A stretch of DNA of 38,983 bases from a virus. Shown one piece after another: positions 20,735 to 28,114 of this stretch. The stretch covers positions 1 to 38,983 of the IMG/VR virus record IMGVR_UViG_3300044647_001317; one strand, written 5' to 3'. The translations under genes and the position numbers were made by a program. A model generated the notes under the pieces. The model was not told the DNA's origin, made no database searches, and saw nothing but the letters and a program-made list of their open reading frames with translations. Position 1 is the first letter of the stretch. Each line of letters opens with the position of its first letter.

Positions 20735-21078
20735 TGGCAACCAAGCACAAGATGACGGCGTACTGCCCGTTCGGCCTTCAGCCTGACAGCCTGGAAGTGC
20801 TGATCGAGTACACCTACACGCCCGGCAGTCGCGCCACGCGCATTGACCCGGCCGACCCTGCGGAGGTCGATCTGATCTCTGCCAAGCTCGTCCACCACCA
20901 GATCAGCGACATGATGCAGATCATGCTTGAGGAATGGGCGGGCGAGTACTTGACCGCAGATGGCTACGAGGACGCCTGCAACGCAGCGTCCGACGACAAC
21001 ACCAGCGCCCGCGAGGATGCCGCCGACTTTCGCCGCCGTGCCGCCCGCGATGACGCCCTGACGGAGCGCGGCAAATGA
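20734..21078 (+). CDS. Hypothetical protein (114 aa)
   Basis: A 114-residue protein with a beta-rich N-terminus (YCPFGLQPDSLEVLIEYTYT, PGSRATRIDPADPAEVDL) and an acidic helical tail. The ATG overlaps the preceding stop. Its pattern, a short Cys-containing strand region then DPADPAE, occurs in other phage early proteins of unknown function. Confidence 0.72.
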   Translation: MATKHKMTAYCPFGLQPDSLEVLIEYTYTPGSRATRIDPADPAEVDLISAKLVHHQISDMMQIMLEEWAGEYLTADGYEDACNAASDDNTSAREDAADFRRRAARDDALTERGK

Positions 21079-21257
21079 CCGACAAAGACAAAATCATCCG
21101 CGCGCTGCGGCCCTTCGTGGAAGCCTACGCCCGCGCCGCCGACGTGATTGGCGACAGCGACCTCGACAACGAGCAGCCCCGGCACGTCACGGTCACGCTG
21201 GGCGACTGCCGCCGCGCCGCCAGCCTGCTTGGCATCTATCCGAAAGTGAAGGTCTGA
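21075..21257 (+). CDS. Small hypothetical protein (60 aa)
   Basis: A 60-residue helical protein, MTDKDKIIRALRPFVEAYAR at the start, then a strand region HVTVTLGDCRRAASLLGIYP. The ATG overlaps the upstream stop (ATGA). It resembles small phage proteins that end with a DCRRAA-type helix; function unknown. Confidence 0.7.
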   Translation: MTDKDKIIRALRPFVEAYARAADVIGDSDLDNEQPRHVTVTLGDCRRAASLLGIYPKVKV

Positions 21258-21258
21258 C

Positions 21259-21705
21259 ATGGACGCTCTCATCTACACACGCCCGGAACTGTCCTTTGCC
21301 CAAAAGGTCGCCCTGCTCCGTCGCCCGCTCCCGTCGCACGCCATCGAAGGCGGTAACTTCCGACAGTGGGCAACCGCCGTCTGCACGGCAGAGGTTCGCC
21401 ACCGGGAGCGCGACTATCTCCGCGTCGAGGCCGAGCTAGGCGTGACGGTGGATCGCTGGGACTTCCCGTCGAATGACGAGGTCGGCCAGTTCCCGCACGA
21501 GGCGCACGCAGGGGCCGCGCTGCTCTGGCTGTCACACCTTCAGGCCCACGAGAGCGAGAAGCGGACGCCGTGGTCGTTCGTGCCGTTCTGCGACTGGAAG
21601 CGCGAGACGCGGGCCGCGTGGCTGCAGAAGCGCCGCGAGTTGTGGGCCGGGTTTCTCAGAGCCGTGCGGAACTACAAGGCCGCGCGCAAGGAGGCGGGAC
21701 TGTGA
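21259..21705 (+). CDS. Hypothetical protein (148 aa)
   Basis: A 148-residue protein beginning MDALIYTRPELSFAQKVALL, with a long aromatic middle (VDRWDFPSNDEVGQFPHEAH) and a basic Trp/Arg-rich helix (DWKRETRAAWLQKRRELWAG). The ATG is 1 base after the preceding stop. No known family; part of the early block before the recombination genes. Confidence 0.72.
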   Translation: MDALIYTRPELSFAQKVALLRRPLPSHAIEGGNFRQWATAVCTAEVRHRERDYLRVEAELGVTVDRWDFPSNDEVGQFPHEAHAGAALLWLSHLQAHESEKRTPWSFVPFCDWKRETRAAWLQKRRELWAGFLRAVRNYKAARKEAGL

Positions 21706-21926
21706 GCAAGAAGAAGATGGATTACACGCTGGGCGTCGCGCTCGCCGGCCACGAGGTAAGCAAGGCCGCGACGACACTCCTGCGCAGGCTGCGTGGTGCA
21801 ATCGAGGCCGGTGACCTGACTTTGTCCGGAAGTGAGGACATGTCGAACGCCGTGCGAGACGGGCTCGTTGATTTGCAGAAAGCGGTCAATCTGTTTGATC
21901 ACTTTTCAAAAAACGGGGGGAAGTAG
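21702..21926 (+). CDS. Small hypothetical protein (74 aa), GTG start
   Basis: A 74-residue helical protein starting with GTG at 21702, which overlaps the upstream stop (GTGA) and follows AAGGAGG at the right distance. Amino acids: MSKKKMDYTLGVALAGHEVS, then a helical body with SNAVRDGLVDLQKAVNLFD. No family recognised. Confidence 0.7.
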   Translation: MSKKKMDYTLGVALAGHEVSKAATTLLRRLRGAIEAGDLTLSGSEDMSNAVRDGLVDLQKAVNLFDHFSKNGGK

Positions 21927-21928
21927 CC

Positions 21929-22048
21929 ATGACGATAGATGTTGGCCACGAGCGGCTTCTCGCCATCGGCGGGACCATTCACCCGCCTCTCTCTCGCCGC
22001 TCCTGGTGGCGGCGGGTGTGGCGCTGGATACGCGCTCGAATTCAATAA
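21929..22048 (+). CDS. Basic Trp-rich microprotein (39 aa)
   Basis: A 39-residue ORF, MTIDVGHERLLAIGGTIHPP at the start and RRSWWRRVWRWIRARIQ at the end. A GGGGGGAAG site lies just before the ATG and the next gene follows after 17 bases. The Arg/Trp C-terminus is amphipathic. Supported by ribosome site and gap-filling; expression unknown. Confidence 0.5.
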   Translation: MTIDVGHERLLAIGGTIHPPLSRRSWWRRVWRWIRARIQ

Positions 22049-22065
22049 CTGGAGGAGTGACTTTA

Positions 22066-22824
22066 ATGGATACCATCATGACCCACGAAATGGCGGCGAA
22101 AGTCGAAACCCCGCAGAGCCGTTCGCGCGAACTAGACAAACTCGCCGCCGCGCTCGCCAAGGCACAGGGCGAGATCGAGGGCGCGATCAAGGACAAGAGC
22201 AACCCGGCCTTCCGCAGCAAGTATGCCGACCTGGGCGCGGTTTGGGATGCCATCCGCGAGCCGTTCTCCAAGAATGGCTTGTCGGTCGTCCAGTTCCCCC
22301 GCCGCGATGGCAACTCGGTCGAAGTCGAGACGATCCTTCTGCACTCATCCGGCCAGTGGATGAGCGGCACTTTCTCGGTTCCGACCGCGAAGCAGGACGC
22401 GCACGGGTTCGGATCGGCAACGACCTATGCCCGCCGATTCTCCCTGTCCGCCGTATGCGGCGTCGCCCCGGTGGACGATGACGGCAACGCGGCTGCGGGC
22501 AAGGCGAACACGCACATTCCCACCAGCACTCACCCCAGCGACTTTGCAGACGAGGCGCGCCGGGACGGGCTCACCACTGAGACGCGCAGCACCTATCAAG
22601 TCGCCAAGGACAAGAAGAGCGAGGCGGCTGCGAAGCAGTGGGCGGACTTGGCAATTCAGACGCTCAACTTTGCGCAGTCCATTGCGGATCTGGACGGATG
22701 GTCGGATGAACCGAAAAACGCGGCGTACATGGACAGGCTGTCGGATAACTACCCCGACCAGCACCAGCGGGTGCAGGACGCGCTCGACAATGCCCGGCTG
22801 TCTCTTCGCGACAGGGCAGCATAA
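22066..22824 (+). CDS. ERF-family single-strand annealing protein
   Basis: A 252-residue protein of the ERF (P22 Erf-like) annealing family: KLAAALAKAQGEIEGAIKDK, then NPAFRSKYADLGAVWDAIRE and PFSKNGLSVVQFP, and the glycine-rich GSATTYARRFSLSAVCGVAP motif. It anneals complementary single strands in phage recombination and often circularises permuted ends, fitting a headful-packaging phage. A GGAGGAGTGA site precedes the ATG. NinB-like and HNH genes follow. Confidence 0.9.
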   Translation: MDTIMTHEMAAKVETPQSRSRELDKLAAALAKAQGEIEGAIKDKSNPAFRSKYADLGAVWDAIREPFSKNGLSVVQFPRRDGNSVEVETILLHSSGQWMSGTFSVPTAKQDAHGFGSATTYARRFSLSAVCGVAPVDDDGNAAAGKANTHIPTSTHPSDFADEARRDGLTTETRSTYQVAKDKKSEAAAKQWADLAIQTLNFAQSIADLDGWSDEPKNAAYMDRLSDNYPDQHQRVQDALDNARLSLRDRAA

Positions 22825-22826
22825 CG

Positions 22827-23288
22827 ATGGCAACGCGCTTCCTTGAATCGGAGGGCGACCGCCGTATGCTGATCCGCTTCCTGGAAGCGCAGCCTCTGCC
22901 GTTGACCGTCATCATGTCGAAAGGCGGGAAACGGACCCTGAAACAGAACGCGCTCAACCGGCTTTGGATGGGCGAGATTGCCGAGCAGTTGGGCGACCAG
23001 ACTTCCGAGGAAATCCGAGGATACTGCAAGCTCACGCTCGGCGTTCCCATCCTGCGGGCGGAAAACGAAGAGTTCCGTGAAGCATACGACGCCACGGTGC
23101 GGCCCCTGCCCTACGAACTAAAGCTAAAGCTGATGATGGAGCCGTTCGACTTCGCCGTCACACGCAAGATGAACACGAAGCAATTCACCACATATCTGGA
23201 CTGCGTCCACCGGCATTTCAGCGAGAAGGGAATTGCCCTCACCGATCCGGGCGACCTTCTTGCTTGCGCTCAGAGGCAGGCAGCATGA
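22827..23288 (+). CDS. NinB-like recombination protein
   Basis: A 153-residue NinB-type protein: RTLKQNALNRLWMGEIAEQL at about residues 37-56, a strand-rich core with KLTLGVPILRAENEEF, and MNTKQFTTYLDCVHRHFSEKG near the end. NinB-family proteins (lambda Orf) bind single-stranded DNA/SSB and help load recombinases. It directly follows the annealing protein and overlaps the HNH gene by four bases. Confidence 0.88.
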   Translation: MATRFLESEGDRRMLIRFLEAQPLPLTVIMSKGGKRTLKQNALNRLWMGEIAEQLGDQTSEEIRGYCKLTLGVPILRAENEEFREAYDATVRPLPYELKLKLMMEPFDFAVTRKMNTKQFTTYLDCVHRHFSEKGIALTDPGDLLACAQRQAA

Positions 23289-23629
23289 TCGACGTAGGCA
23301 CCACCCGCCGCAAGCCCATGGGCCAGATGCGCCGCCTCCGAATCTGGGAAGCGCACAAGGGCGTCTGCGTTTTGTGCAACCGGAAGATTGACGGTGTTCG
23401 CGAGGAATGGATTGTCGAGCATGTCCGCGCCCTGATGCTGGGCGGCGACGATACCGACGAGAATTGCGGACCCGCGCATGAGGATTGCAGACGGGTCAAA
23501 GACAAGGTGGACGTGGCCGCAGGCGCGAAGGCGAAGCGCATGAAGGCCAAGCATCTGGGTATCCGCAAGCCTCCCGCCTTCCGGTCAAAATGGAAGAAGA
23601 AGATCAGCGGAGAGGTGGTGCTGCGATGA
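23285..23629 (+). CDS. HNH nuclease, non-homing type
   Basis: A 114-residue HNH nuclease of a different subtype from the other two. CVLCNRKIDG (C-x-x-C), then VEHVRALMLGGDDTDENC (H and N of the HNH core) and GPAHEDCRRVKDKVD. A basic C-terminal tail follows. Such proteins occur in phage recombination modules, where P22/lambda carry NinG or Rap junction nucleases. Tight overlap on both sides. A recombination role is inferred from context. Confidence 0.87.
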   Translation: MIDVGTTRRKPMGQMRRLRIWEAHKGVCVLCNRKIDGVREEWIVEHVRALMLGGDDTDENCGPAHEDCRRVKDKVDVAAGAKAKRMKAKHLGIRKPPAFRSKWKKKISGEVVLR

Positions 23630-23778
23630 CCGCCGGGCCGTGGAAGGACCGCGAGGATTGGGAACGCTGGTGGCGTCAGAACAGCATAACCCACAACCGC
23701 CTCGCCGTCACAGACCCAGCCGAGTGGGAGAGGATCACGCAGGCTATCGAGAAGTTTCAGAGGGAGAATCCAAGATGA
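23626..23778 (+). CDS. Small hypothetical protein (50 aa)
   Basis: A 50-residue aromatic protein, MTAGPWKDREDWERWWRQNS at the start and a helical end (EWERITQAIEKFQREN). It overlaps the HNH stop (ATGA, 23626-23629) and the next start (23775-23778). Unknown function. Confidence 0.68.
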   Translation: MTAGPWKDREDWERWWRQNSITHNRLAVTDPAEWERITQAIEKFQRENPR

Positions 23779-24176
23779 CTGCATCATATGAGGTTGGCAG
23801 CGGTGAGCCGTGGCCTCCGCCGAAGGAAGCCAGAGTCAAACCCAAGGCAAGTTGGCGAGAAATCCCCCTGGAGCAGATCGACTGGGACATCCCCAGCGTT
23901 GGCAAGACGCGAGGCCCGAAGCGTGTCTTGTACGACCTCTCTCGGAAGCGAGGCGATGCCTCACAGCAGATCGGTGATTGGCACGACTGGACGCTGGGCA
24001 AGTTGGCTGATGTCGGGGAAAACACATGGCTGAGGGCACCCAGCGTCGGGCACGTTTGCACTCTCATCATCAAGGAGATTATCGACCGCGCCGCCGCCGG
24101 GGAAGATGTGACGGAGAAAGATGCCGGTGCACACTCCTACGTGCCGCAGCCGTGGCCAAGAAAGATTGAGACATGA
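23775..24176 (+). CDS. Hypothetical protein (133 aa)
   Basis: A 133-residue polar protein, MTASYEVGSGEPWPPPKEAR at the start, a core WDIPSVGKTRGPKRVLYDLS, and a helical end with LIIKEIIDRAAAGEDVTEKD. Starts in an ATGA overlap. Not recognised; last but one gene of the rightward operon. Confidence 0.7.
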   Translation: MTASYEVGSGEPWPPPKEARVKPKASWREIPLEQIDWDIPSVGKTRGPKRVLYDLSRKRGDASQQIGDWHDWTLGKLADVGENTWLRAPSVGHVCTLIIKEIIDRAAAGEDVTEKDAGAHSYVPQPWPRKIET

Positions 24177-24403
24177 GCGAGCCCGCCGTTCACTTCGTGG
24201 GCTTCAGGGGCGAAGAGTATTGGTCGGCCGTTCGTATCTGGGGCCGCCCAGACTTCACCCATGAATACGCAACGTGGTCAGTTCTAGGCGATTGCGCTCC
24301 AGACGATGTCGTCGTCTTTGGTCCGCACGCTTGGCGCATTCCAAAGAAGTGGCGCGGGCATACGCAGATAATGACGGCTCACGCAATCTCGTCCATAGCC
24401 TGA
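24173..24403 (+). CDS. Small hypothetical protein, end of rightward operon (76 aa)
   Basis: A 76-residue protein resembling small phage proteins with a VHFVGFRGEEYWSAVRIWG opening and a DDVVVFGPHAWRIPKKWRG end. The start overlaps the upstream stop by four bases. Its last 25 bases overlap the last gene of the leftward operon, tail to tail (24379-24403), and no terminator hairpin is seen between them. Confidence 0.75.
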   Translation: MSEPAVHFVGFRGEEYWSAVRIWGRPDFTHEYATWSVLGDCAPDDVVVFGPHAWRIPKKWRGHTQIMTAHAISSIA

Positions 24404-24597
24404 ATCAGGGCGCGCGGGATCTGCTGCGCCGCTATGTACTCGTCATCCGAGACGGTGGCCGCGACCATGACGTGCGCGTCGTCTTCTGCCACAAGGAAGC
24501 CAACCGTAGTGCAGATTTGAGCCTCCATCGGCTCCGTATGTTTGCACCACATGGCAACGGCAAGCGCGTCGTTCCACGTCACACGAACGATTTTCAT
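24379..24597 (-). CDS. Small hypothetical protein, end of leftward late operon (72 aa)
   Basis: A 72-residue protein: MKIVRVTWNDALAVAMWCKH, then VGFLVAEDDAHVMVAATVSD and a terminal helix (QIPRALIQAMDEIA). The T-V-G-F-L-V-x-E-D-D and I-P-R-A-L-I pattern is common among small phage proteins of unknown function. It overlaps the phosphoesterase stop by four bases (ATGA, 24594-24597) and the convergent rightward gene by 25. Confidence 0.78.
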   Translation of the reverse strand: MKIVRVTWNDALAVAMWCKHTEPMEAQICTTVGFLVAEDDAHVMVAATVSDDEYIAAQQIPRALIQAMDEIA

Positions 24598-25847
24598 GCT
24601 GCGGCCCTCGCGCTGAACATGCCGGGATTCACGGTGTGACGCTCCACCTCGCCATGCTCGCGGTGGAACACGATGGCTTTCATGGACTGCCGGGAGCGAT
24701 AGCCATTCGACGCTGCGTAGGCATCGGCTGGTGGCAGGACGCCCAAGGTTTCGACGTGGCAGCCGAGAAATTCTTTGATGGCCTCGTGGTGGACGTGGCC
24801 GGTCAGCCAGAGCCGGTACGATGTGCGCCCCCAGGCTTCCGGCTGGTCTGTTGCCATAATAGCCGGGAGTTGCTGCAGCTTGGCTTTGTCGCCGTGGTGC
24901 GTGCCGATGAGGACGCGGCCGAATTCGTAGTAATGGAAATGCTGCGGCGAGGTATCGACACTCACGCGCGGCTCGTTTTCGTACAGGCAGCCGAGCAGAA
25001 CGGTCATGAATGCCGCCGTCGCCGGATCGTGATTGCCCTTCTCGAAGATCACCCGAATATTGCCATGCCGGGCCAGCGCCGCCGCGATCATATGCCGGAC
25101 CATGCGAACGGCCACCCGGATCATCTTTGGGAACCGCCCGTCTGCGTCCAGCAGGTTCTTGTGCATCGGCGTGACGGCGGCATACGAATCGTAGTGAAGG
25201 AAATCGCCCAAAAATGCGATTAGCGCCTGCTCTGACGGCGGGCACACCTCAATCAGCCGTTGCGAAGCGTCCGCTAGAAGCTGCTCGCTCCGGCTCAGAT
25301 CGTAGCTCTCGCCGCCGGTTTCTTCGCTCCAAGCTAACATACCGACGTGGTGATCTCCCACCGGGTAGACGGCCAGCACGTCGGCGGACACGGCATGGCG
25401 GCCTCTGGCGACCGGCTTCGCGCGCTTCACCTCCGCCGCAATATCTTCCGCGCATTGCTTCCATAGCGCCTCGCGTTCGGCCTCGTCCGCCTTCTCCGAT
25501 ACCCATTGCTGGATGACGGCGCCGGTCTGGTCAAAGAGGCGGCTGGTTTTGGTAATCCGTTTCGGATCTGGAAGCTGGACGGTGTCGGCCTCCGGGCGCC
25601 CGGCAAGGCGGGTCTTGTCCCACCGCCCCCGCTCGTTGCCTTGGGCATCGTAAAGGACCGATTGACCACGCATCACCATACGCGGGCCGTCGCCCATGAA
25701 GCCCCGGCGCTCGGCTTCGTTGATGCGGTGCTGGAAGGTAGACCGCGAAATCCCGAGGGAGTCGGCCGCCGCGCGCTGGCTGCCAAAGCGGGCAAAGGCA
25801 TCGGCCGCCTGCTGGCAAGCCTCGTCCGAAAGGCTTGCCTGCGCCAT
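24594..25847 (-). CDS. HTH-metallophosphoesterase fusion protein
   Basis: A 417-residue protein. Residues about 8-40 form an HTH (FARFGSQRAAADSLGISRST). From about 160 it is a calcineurin-like phosphoesterase with all five motif blocks: GDHHVG (D165, H167), FLGDF (D215), GNHD (271-274), GTHHGD (315-320) and GHVHHE (350-354). These coordinate two metals for phosphodiester or phosphomonoester cleavage. Phage proteins of this HTH-MPE architecture are known to me as unannotated or putative phosphoesterases. The start overlaps the preceding stop by one base. Role unclear; DNA end or nucleotide processing is possible. Confidence 0.85.
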   Translation of the reverse strand: MAQASLSDEACQQAADAFARFGSQRAAADSLGISRSTFQHRINEAERRGFMGDGPRMVMRGQSVLYDAQGNERGRWDKTRLAGRPEADTVQLPDPKRITKTSRLFDQTGAVIQQWVSEKADEAEREALWKQCAEDIAAEVKRAKPVARGRHAVSADVLAVYPVGDHHVGMLAWSEETGGESYDLSRSEQLLADASQRLIEVCPPSEQALIAFLGDFLHYDSYAAVTPMHKNLLDADGRFPKMIRVAVRMVRHMIAAALARHGNIRVIFEKGNHDPATAAFMTVLLGCLYENEPRVSVDTSPQHFHYYEFGRVLIGTHHGDKAKLQQLPAIMATDQPEAWGRTSYRLWLTGHVHHEAIKEFLGCHVETLGVLPPADAYAASNGYRSRQSMKAIVFHREHGEVERHTVNPGMFSARAAA

Positions 25848-26149
25848 TAGGAGCGAACCTCGCCCGGCACCATGCAAAGCACAGTCGATCCGATGATGCA
25901 GGCGTGGCTTCGGCCATCCGGCGAGGGAATGGGCAGGATGGATCGAGGCTGCACGTCAAGCCACCGGCCCTCGTGCCAGACCTGCCACAGTCCGTCTATG
26001 TTGGCGCGGGCGCGGACCGGCTTGCAATCACGATCATCACAGCAGCTTGTCTCGGTGCCGGGTATCTTCCACTCGTGGTACTTGTCATGGGCGTAAGCGG
26101 CGGATGAACCTATGATAAGGAACAAAACCAGGATGGCCGCGCGGGTCAT
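25847..26149 (-). CDS. Secreted small protein with Cys motifs (100 aa)
   Basis: A 100-residue protein with a signal peptide (MTRAAILVLFLIIGSSAAYA, cut likely after AYA-H) and a mature part opening HDKYHEWKIPGTETSCCDDRDC. The SCC and DC cysteines could form disulphides outside the cytoplasm. This pattern is recognised in alphaproteobacteria and their prophages as an unnamed periplasmic family. The ATG overlaps the o-spanin stop. Part of the lysis block; a role at the cell envelope is inferred. Confidence 0.78.
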   Translation of the reverse strand: MTRAAILVLFLIIGSSAAYAHDKYHEWKIPGTETSCCDDRDCKPVRARANIDGLWQVWHEGRWLDVQPRSILPIPSPDGRSHACIIGSTVLCMVPGEVRS

Positions 26150-26325
26150 TTGCAGAGCCGCTGCCAAGCGGCGTTGTGGCCCCGGATTTGCGACTTCGTG
26201 GGCTCTGTATCGCCCGCCGCCGAATAAGTGATGGGCTGAAAGGCGGTGCAGGACGTATCGACCACCTGCCCGGCGCATCCGGCCAGCAGTAGGACGCTAA
26301 CGATTGTCGCGGTTAAACGCATCAT
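26146..26325 (-). CDS. Outer membrane spanin lipoprotein (Rz1-like)
   Basis: A 59-residue lipoprotein with a start MMRLTATIVSVLLLAGCAGQ whose lipobox LLAGC marks lipidation at Cys17. The mature part (CTAFQPITYSAAGDTEPTKS, QIRGHNAAWQRLC) matches small o-spanin-type proteins of alphaproteobacterial phages. Its first 29 bases lie inside the i-spanin gene in another frame, the classical Rz/Rz1 overlap. With the i-spanin it would fuse inner and outer membranes at lysis. The second Met (26322) may be the true start. Confidence 0.82.
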   Translation of the reverse strand: MMRLTATIVSVLLLAGCAGQVVDTSCTAFQPITYSAAGDTEPTKSQIRGHNAAWQRLCK

Positions 26326-26533
26326 TGGCTTCCTCGTCTTTCGAGATTGGCCGGGAGGCGTTGGCGCGGGCCTCGTTCGCGTCCTTTGTGCGCTGCAGCG
26401 CATCCACCGCAGCGGCGCCCCGCTCCGAGTTGCGGCCTATACCGATGAGCCGGAACACGGCCAGCAACAGAAGGCCGACAAAGGCCGCACCAAAGGCGAC
26501 CTTGGCCCATATCCCCGCTAGAAAAGTCGGCAT
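26297..26533 (-). CDS. Inner membrane spanin (Rz-like)
   Basis: A 78-residue protein with one N-terminal transmembrane helix (VAFGAAFVGLLLLAVFRLIG) followed by a charged helical periplasmic part (ALQRTKDANEARANASRPIS). This topology and the nested lipoprotein gene at its 3' end identify it as the i-spanin. It starts 3 bases after the 34-residue ORF stop, downstream of the endolysin. Confidence 0.82.
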   Translation of the reverse strand: MPTFLAGIWAKVAFGAAFVGLLLLAVFRLIGIGRNSERGAAAVDALQRTKDANEARANASRPISKDEEANDAFNRDNR

Positions 26534-26536
26534 GAC

Positions 26537-26641
26537 TTAGCTATACTTTCCGGGCTGCGGCGGTCCGAAAGGATGGCAAACACGGCTCCGGAGGCCAGCT
26601 AGGGTACCTACTACGTTTCCCGCCGCAGCATTTTTCCTCAT
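26537..26641 (-). CDS. Microprotein between endolysin and spanin (34 aa)
   Basis: A 34-residue basic ORF, MRKNAAAGNVVGTLAGLRSR at the start. Its ATG overlaps the endolysin stop (ATGA, 26638-26641) and the i-spanin ATG follows 3 bases after its stop. Junction pattern supports it. No membrane helix. Function unknown. Confidence 0.55.
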   Translation of the reverse strand: MRKNAAAGNVVGTLAGLRSRVCHPFGPPQPGKYS

Positions 26642-27423
26642 GGTGTGATCTCCCCCGACTTCACGCGCCGAAATACCCGCCGGATCAGGTAGACTGCCGC
26701 AAGCGTTATTCCGGCCGCTATCAGGGCCGTATAGACGTGTCCGTTGGACAGGGGCGATAGTAGGTCCCAAAGGCTTGCCCACGTACCTTGGGCAGATTTG
26801 GCGGCCTCTACGGCGCTGTTAACTGCCTCAATGGCGGGCTGCAGGTTGGAAATCGCCAGGGTGGCCGCACCAGCGCCGACACCGACGTTGGTCAAGACCG
26901 CCTTGGACGAGCTTGCGCCGGCCGGCTTGGCGACCGCCTGCGGCATGGCCCACGCGCGCTCGACATGGCCCACGGCGTCCGGCGTGAGGTATAGCGCCGT
27001 CTCGGCGGCCCGGCGGCGGGTCAAACCCGGCATTTCCACCAGCTTGCCGTCAACCGTCGCCTTGTTCCATAAGCCGAAGGCATTGGCAGCGGCTGACGTG
27101 TTGCCCGCCTTGTGCGCCCTCAACACAGAGGACGTGCGGAAGCCGCCAAGGCCGATATTGAAGGCCAGCGAAACCATCGCGTTAAACTGGTTCTGTGTCG
27201 TCGGGGCTCCGGCCAGTGCCGCCAGAACGCCCGTCTCGTATATTGCGATGTCGTGGTCGAACCGCTCCCACATTTGATCGACCGTGATCTGCATGCCCGG
27301 AGTGACCGGCGGTTGAGTGGAGCCGATGCCGATGGTCCACACGCCCGCTGGGCAGCGATAGGCGGTGAGCCTCTGGCCCTCAAACTCGGCAATGAGGCCG
27401 CGCCCCGCTTGGTTCCCTTTCAT
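26638..27423 (-). CDS. GH24 endolysin with C-terminal membrane segment
   Basis: A 261-residue phage lysozyme. The catalytic triad has the E-8aa-C-5aa-T form: E15, C24 and T30 in EFEGQRLTAYRCPAGVWT, as in P21-type lysozymes, and the GH24 helical domain follows to about residue 150 (TQNQFNAMVSLAFNIGLGG, PGLTRRRAAETALYL). The last 90 residues form an Ala/Ser/Val-rich linker and a transmembrane helix (YTALIAAGITLAAVYLIRRV). Family members usually end at about 150-180 residues. It cleaves peptidoglycan glycosidic bonds. The start ATG overlaps the upstream stop. Confidence 0.88.
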   Translation of the reverse strand: MKGNQAGRGLIAEFEGQRLTAYRCPAGVWTIGIGSTQPPVTPGMQITVDQMWERFDHDIAIYETGVLAALAGAPTTQNQFNAMVSLAFNIGLGGFRTSSVLRAHKAGNTSAAANAFGLWNKATVDGKLVEMPGLTRRRAAETALYLTPDAVGHVERAWAMPQAVAKPAGASSSKAVLTNVGVGAGAATLAISNLQPAIEAVNSAVEAAKSAQGTWASLWDLLSPLSNGHVYTALIAAGITLAAVYLIRRVFRRVKSGEITP

Positions 27424-27614
27424 AGGGTGTACCTTTCGTTTTCCCGGCGCTCCCGCTCGCGCATTTCCCGCATGAGAATATCCATGCCGTCCTGAACGAG
27501 GTTGCGCAGTTCGCCCATGCTCACCGGGAACGACAGGTCGCGCTCGCCGTCCCACACCTTGAGCCGAACCGGCTGGCCGTGTTCGCTGATGACGCGCGGG
27601 TGCGGTCTGCTCAC
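27420..27614 (-). CDS. Small hypothetical protein, GTG start (64 aa)
   Basis: A 64-residue protein starting with GTG at 27614 in a GTGA overlap with the upstream stop. Sequence MSRPHPRVISEHGQPVRLKV, then a helix with DGMDILMREMRERERRENER. A longer ATG-started form (27665) would overlap the upstream gene by 55 bases. It precedes the endolysin. Unknown function. Confidence 0.65.
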   Translation of the reverse strand: MSRPHPRVISEHGQPVRLKVWDGERDLSFPVSMGELRNLVQDGMDILMREMRERERRENERYTL

Positions 27615-27931
27615 GGGTTGCCTTTCGGAGGCGACGACTGCGGAAACGCCCAGAACCGCTGCCATAGGCCGTCGATCTTGCTGTCCTGCAAATCGTTCCG
27701 GCGATCGACGGCGTCTAGGCGCCCGGCATGAGAATTGAACCGGCTCTCGGTCGTGCCCTGCATCGTGCGCAGTTCGATTTGCATGGCGCGCACCGCCTCC
27801 GCCGTCTGGTCGATACCCTGCAACGTGCGATTGGACAGCAGAACAATTATTGCCACGCCGGCCGTCATGATCCAGCGATATGCCTGCACGCCGAGGGAGA
27901 GTTTCGATTTTGCGTCCAGCACTTCAGCCAT
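27611..27931 (-). CDS. Single-span membrane protein, possible holin-class lysis protein (106 aa)
   Basis: A 106-residue protein with one transmembrane helix (YRWIMTAGVAIIVLLSNRTL, about residues 18-37) and a following coiled-coil-like helix with repeated Asp/Arg/Gln (IDQTAEAVRAMQIELRTMQG). This topology, just before the endolysin, resembles small phage membrane proteins of the XhlA type or holin partners. With a membrane-tailed endolysin present, it may be the holin, but no holin family is recognised. Confidence 0.68.
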   Translation of the reverse strand: MAEVLDAKSKLSLGVQAYRWIMTAGVAIIVLLSNRTLQGIDQTAEAVRAMQIELRTMQGTTESRFNSHAGRLDAVDRRNDLQDSKIDGLWQRFWAFPQSSPPKGNP

Positions 27932-27940
27932 TGCCGCCTC

Positions 27941-28114
27941 CTACTCCGCGCTTGTCGCGGCGTGCTGCCTCCCGGTCTCCCGGTGCAGCTCGCTGATATG
28001 GTCGAGCATGTCAGCGACGTATCCGGCGAACAGGTGGCCGGCGCTCTCGTCGATCTCCATCCCGTCCATCGGGCGGACCCACCACAGGGGTTTGCCGTTG
28101 CTGCGATTGCTCAT
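27941..28114 (-). CDS. Small hypothetical protein (57 aa)
   Basis: A 57-residue protein, MSNRSNGKPLWWVRPMDGME at the start and a helix VADMLDHISELHRETGRQ. The ATG overlaps the esterase-like gene's stop (28111-28114) and it fills the gap before the membrane protein. No family known. Confidence 0.65.
   Translation of the reverse strand: MSNRSNGKPLWWVRPMDGMEIDESAGHLFAGYVADMLDHISELHRETGRQHAATSAE

Noticed and set aside
25341-25351. Another AACATACCG match within the phosphoesterase gene
   Set aside because: Shares nine bases with the operator-like motif but lies deep in coding sequence with no promoter nearby; regarded as chance.
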